In this document: piece by piece, positions 60,760 to 64,000 of the stretch
Position numbering within the stretch: position 1 is the stretch's first letter
Layout of the letters: each line of letters opens with the position of its first letter
From: Litoditis marina
Lineage: Eukaryota > Nematoda > Chromadorea > Rhabditida > Rhabditidae
DNA: 64,000 nt
Assembly: GCA_964036275.1 (NCBI GenBank)
Contig: OZ038435.1
Coordinates: 9,482,310-9,546,309, forward strand
Direction of reading: 5' to 3'
The notes under the pieces: model-generated
The model's input: the letters and a program-made list of their open reading frames with translations, nothing else
The model's database searches: none
Told to the model about the DNA's origin: nothing
Position numbers and translations under genes: made by a program

Positions 60760-61090
60760 TACAAGTTACAACTTCACGTTGAGGCCCAGTAGACATCGCT
60801 TTGTTGATCACCTCAGGTCGGTCCCGAACGAAAGTTGGCTGTACTTCCGGAGATTTCTGTTTCACCTCACGTTAGCGAACAGAATAATAGGTATCGAACT
60901 GGCAGACTTATTGTGTAGTCTGGTCATGTGGCGCACGTAGTCTTTCAACTAAATAGTTTACCGCATATTCTACACACGCGCTCGTTCACATTCTGCAAAT
61001 CTTCAAATGATTTGAGGAAATCAGCAACTGGTTGCCGGAATGTAGTTGCGAGTTCGTCATCGTGTTTCCATTGATCGTCAATGAGTGTGA
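60760..61090 (-). pseudogene. Zinc-finger-like fragment with frameshifts, possibly Maverick polymerase N-terminus
   Basis: On the minus strand a frame reads IDDQWKHDDELATTF and VNERVCRICGKLFS before TGA. The +1 frame then continues LKDYVRHMTRLHN, completing a CxxC...HxxxxH finger across a frame change, and later frames hold further stops. Zinc fingers occur near the polymerase of Maverick elements, and this piece lies upstream of the polymerase fragments on the same strand. Tentative. Confidence 0.35.
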
Positions 61091-62638
61091 CCGGTATAAA
61101 ACATGATTAAAAAGTTCATTATTGATTTGCGAGGTTAAAATTCATCGAGTATTTAGGTCTCAAAATTTAGTTTTGATGCTAGGAAAAAACTTTCGGATTT
61201 AGAGTTTCACTTTAACAGTCACAAGTGTAGGAGTCGCAAGTTAAGTTAAGATGAAACAGAGTCTGATACGAATACTTGCAGTTTTACAAACTTCCCATGC
61301 AAGAAAAACATTTTAAGCTCTGATAATATAGCTTCATATTTGACCTTAACCGCTTCAATGTTAGATCGTTTTGGAAGCACTCTCTCATATGTATCCTAAC
61401 TAGCATATATGCAAATGGTAGCACTAATGCCCGCTAGAAAATTAACACCGACCATTTGGATTTTTTGAGTTTTTTGACATAATTATTTTTGACTATTAGT
61501 ACCAGAATTTTATACGGATGTCTGTGTAATGGGCCCGCAGAAATTCAGGTGTTTTCGGTTCAATTACCCACTTTACACTTCTTTGCCAAATTCCACGAGT
61601 TTCTAGTATTCAGTTCTAGTCAAAGTCAATTTTGTAACACTTCGAATCCCGGCCAGACTAAGATACGTACGTCTCATGAGTGTCTACCACTATGCTACCC
61701 TCTCGTCGGTTCAATTACCCAAGTTTGAGGTACTTTTGGTAACGCAGAGGTACTTTGAAAGTAATATTTGTTCCTTCTGTCAGTGCAGTGGCTGACAAGA
61801 CGTAAGCAAGTTCTAATTTTGTAAAATTTATTTTTTGTCAAGTTTCATATTCAATTGATTATTAGTCGCTTGATATTCGCCTCCAAGTTACGCAAGTTTT
61901 TGGCAAAAATCCGCCCTTTGCCAGCAAGTTGCTAGCAAAATGCGGATAGTTGCGTGCATTGCGCCTGTTTCGCCCGCGTTTCGTTCATTTGCGCCGCGTT
62001 TCACTCACCGAGTCCTGTGAACAATGACCTCAGCTGAAAAGTAGCGGAGGACGCTCCAATGTAACAACGCGCTGCGCCCGCAACGCGCCCAGTGTTGTTC
62101 AGGGCTAACCGTGTTGTGCGCTACGATGATCAATTGTATCCATCCAGCCCGTTTAACAAACAACTCGTCCCGCCTGAAAATTGCTCCAAATAGCTTATAA
62201 ATTGTAAATGGTGACTAGGTTACATTTCTCACTGTGAAAAAAACTAAAAAGATAGTAACAAGCTGTGGAATGTGCAACTCTGCTGTAGTGCTCGTAGTTT
62301 CAATATGTGTGAGTGATTAGCTCATTTTCCAAATGTATTAAAGTACGTTTGTATTCACTACGAAGCAGTCGAACTTTAAAACATTGTGGCTTGCTTCTCA
62401 AACCACGTTCTGAAACGGAATAACGTTTGATGAAAAAGCGAAGAATATCACATGTTGAGAAAGGAACACATGCAAAGTGCTCAGATGAGTTGTTCTCAAA
62501 TTCATCTAGCAAAATTTTGCCTAATGTTCATCGTCTGCTGTCTTCCTGTTGCATGCATTTTGTTCTATATTTGTAGGCCCAATCGTTCTGTATTTTACTT
62601 GATGTCCCCAATTGTGTTTTCAGAAAAGGTCTCATACG
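61091..62638. other. Intergenic region, no gene seen
   Basis: Mostly AT-rich. 61900-62110 is richer in CG with CGCGTTTC words. No exon with both splice sites and good codon use was found. It presumably contains the promoter of the gene starting at 62639. Confidence 0.5.
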
Positions 62639-63927
62639 ATGTGCTCTTCGAGTGTCTCCGCATTTTTCGAAGACTCTTCGGATATTGATCTTTTAGAAAT
62701 GGATCATATTTTTGCTGACGTGGTAAGTGGAAGTTGTTTTTAACTAGTTTAGAAGTAGGGTGTCGAATACTTGCCGCAACCATTCAGCTCCGCCACTTTT
62801 GGAGCTGACCGTAGAGAAAACATTACGAATCAATAATGAAAACATTCATCATTAATCAGTGAAGTGTGAAGAGAGTTATAAAACGTTCAGACAAGTCCTT
62901 TTCATGCAACAACGAGATAATTACCTACACTGGATGCAAAAACAGCGAGTTGCACGAATTCGAATAGGCATACGGGTTTCTCTCTGTATATTAGTCACAT
63001 TCTTCTCGTGTGGTTAGCTGTGTCGATTGCTTTTTTCTGGAAAAATTGTTGTCCAGACTATTTCGAATTCACTGGCAGCCCCATATCTGAAAATATGACT
63101 TGTTAATGCCCTACTTTCTCAATCTGAGATGATTGCGTTTCACAAGATCAAGCTATCTACAAATATTGTTATTCAAAATACGTTCAACTTCTTGTCCATC
63201 CGGTTCAATTTTCTTTTCATCGGTCTTTGTAGAGCTGCCCACGATCCATGATTCAAGTTCAAAAATAACATATGTTCTGAAATAGACATTAATCCATTTC
63301 TTACTATTCAAGAATAGCCTGATAGCCATGTTTTTTTTTCAGGAAAGTTGTTATTCGGCTAAGGAGTTTGAAGCTCGTATTCGTGAAGTTATGGTAAGTT
63401 CGATCACAATCATATTTATTCTTAAAAAGACAAAATCAACCAGTTAAAGAAAAAGTGTACAGTAATGTAAAATTAAACAAATCCTGTTTGGGAGGGGGGG
63501 GGGGGGCTTTTGCATTGTGCTTTCAGACTACAATCTTGCGTTGCCTGGCGGGCAATTGTTAATCAGTTTCAAGTATGTACTATTCAGCCGTGAGGTTATC
63601 TACTGTGAGGTGATTTTTCCAAATCGACGATGTACAATGTCCCCCCCCCCCCCCCCCCCACCCATTTAACAATAACTCCCCACCTTCACACGATACTTTC
63701 AGGCTTTTAGTTAGGTGGTGATAGTGGGTGATAGTAGCGCGGTGTGGGAAGATTGTTAAGTGGAAGGCGATTGTATAGTTTCCCCAAAAGTGCATGATAA
63801 TTGTTTTAATTAGTGTCTTCAGAACAGTGGTAATGTGAAGTCTACTTGGTTTCAAACCCCCTACGATAGTAATCCGTTCGAATTCACTCATCTGCCTCTT
63901 GAATTGCAACAGATGGTGGCTAAAAAT
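62639..63927 (+). CDS. Possible F-box protein, first three exons (continues beyond window)
   Basis: Exons 62639-62722, 63343-63393 and 63823-63927 all end in GTAAGT and stay in phase 0 (80 codons). Behind TGTTTTCAG at 62618-62623 the ATG comes after 15 bases, so trans-splicing is likely. The N-terminus is acidic (FFEDSSDIDLLEMDHIFADV). Exon 3 ends FEFTHLPLELQQMVAKN, similar to the first helix of an F-box (LPxEL...I/V), the SKP1-binding part of SCF ubiquitin ligases, which are abundant in nematodes. Only the beginning of the box is visible, so this is a hint rather than an identification. Confidence 0.6.
63480..63665. repeat. G run and C run in inverted arrangement
   Basis: Eighteen G with one A near 63491-63508 and about 18 C near 63641-63659, in the intron before exon 3 of the F-box-like gene. 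The two could pair as a hairpin. Confidence 0.75.
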
Positions 63928-64000
63928 GTAAGTGGATCGAGTAGTTATCGAAGCGAGCTGGACAGTCGCATCGTTCCTTGCCAATTGAAGCTGGATTCCA

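Overview
This is nuclear DNA from a nematode, but not Caenorhabditis elegans itself. The V-ATPase subunits VHA-1 and VHA-2 sit in tandem 223 bp apart, as in a nematode operon. Several start codons lie directly behind a TTTCAG-type acceptor, as expected for spliced-leader trans-splicing. The sqv-3, vha-1, vha-2 neighbourhood matches what I recall of C. elegans cosmid R10E11 on chromosome III. Introns are long (up to about 3 kb) and full of repeats, whereas exons are GC-rich at third codon positions.

Layout: the 5' part of mcm-6 runs leftward off the window (10-4865, minus). Head to head with it is a small Ly-6/uPAR-like GPI-anchor candidate (5489-7054, plus). A repeat-filled gap follows, then an 11-exon seven-transmembrane receptor (10631-20528, plus). 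Converging on that is sqv-3, the proteoglycan-linker galactosyltransferase (21611-25117, minus). Diverging from sqv-3 is the vha-1/vha-2 operon (25975-28589, plus), then a synergin-gamma-like EH-domain gene (29079-35660, plus). Converging on this is a charged, coiled-coil protein with two FGSSTPRD motifs (36902-49560, minus). A U1 snRNA gene lies at 53075-53239. From 54 to 61 kb is a decaying zone with Argonaute/PAZ-like exon fragments on the plus strand and fragments of a Maverick/Polinton-type DNA polymerase B on the minus strand. A small acidic ORF (60336-60692) and the 5' end of a possible F-box gene (62639 onward) close the window.

The exon models were built by hand. For the main genes, every junction keeps one open frame. 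Known roles are DNA replication licensing (mcm-6), proteoglycan linker synthesis (sqv-3), proton pumping (vha-1, vha-2), clathrin-adaptor trafficking (synergin-like) and splicing (U1). They do not form one pathway; the clustering is chromosomal history plus one operon.

The most striking feature is a recurring kind of short duplication: 40-110 bp copies of an exon end together with its splice site, placed about 90-160 bp into the adjoining intron, in at least three unrelated genes and one decayed element. Other leads are an in-frame TAG inside the synergin-like gene with conserved coding after it, a transposon with a 9-bp target duplication that rewrote a protein C-terminus, a 2-kb long-TIR element, a 371-bp near-perfect palindrome, a 140-bp GGCGCC satellite and an unusual share of splice donors with a pyrimidine at +3.
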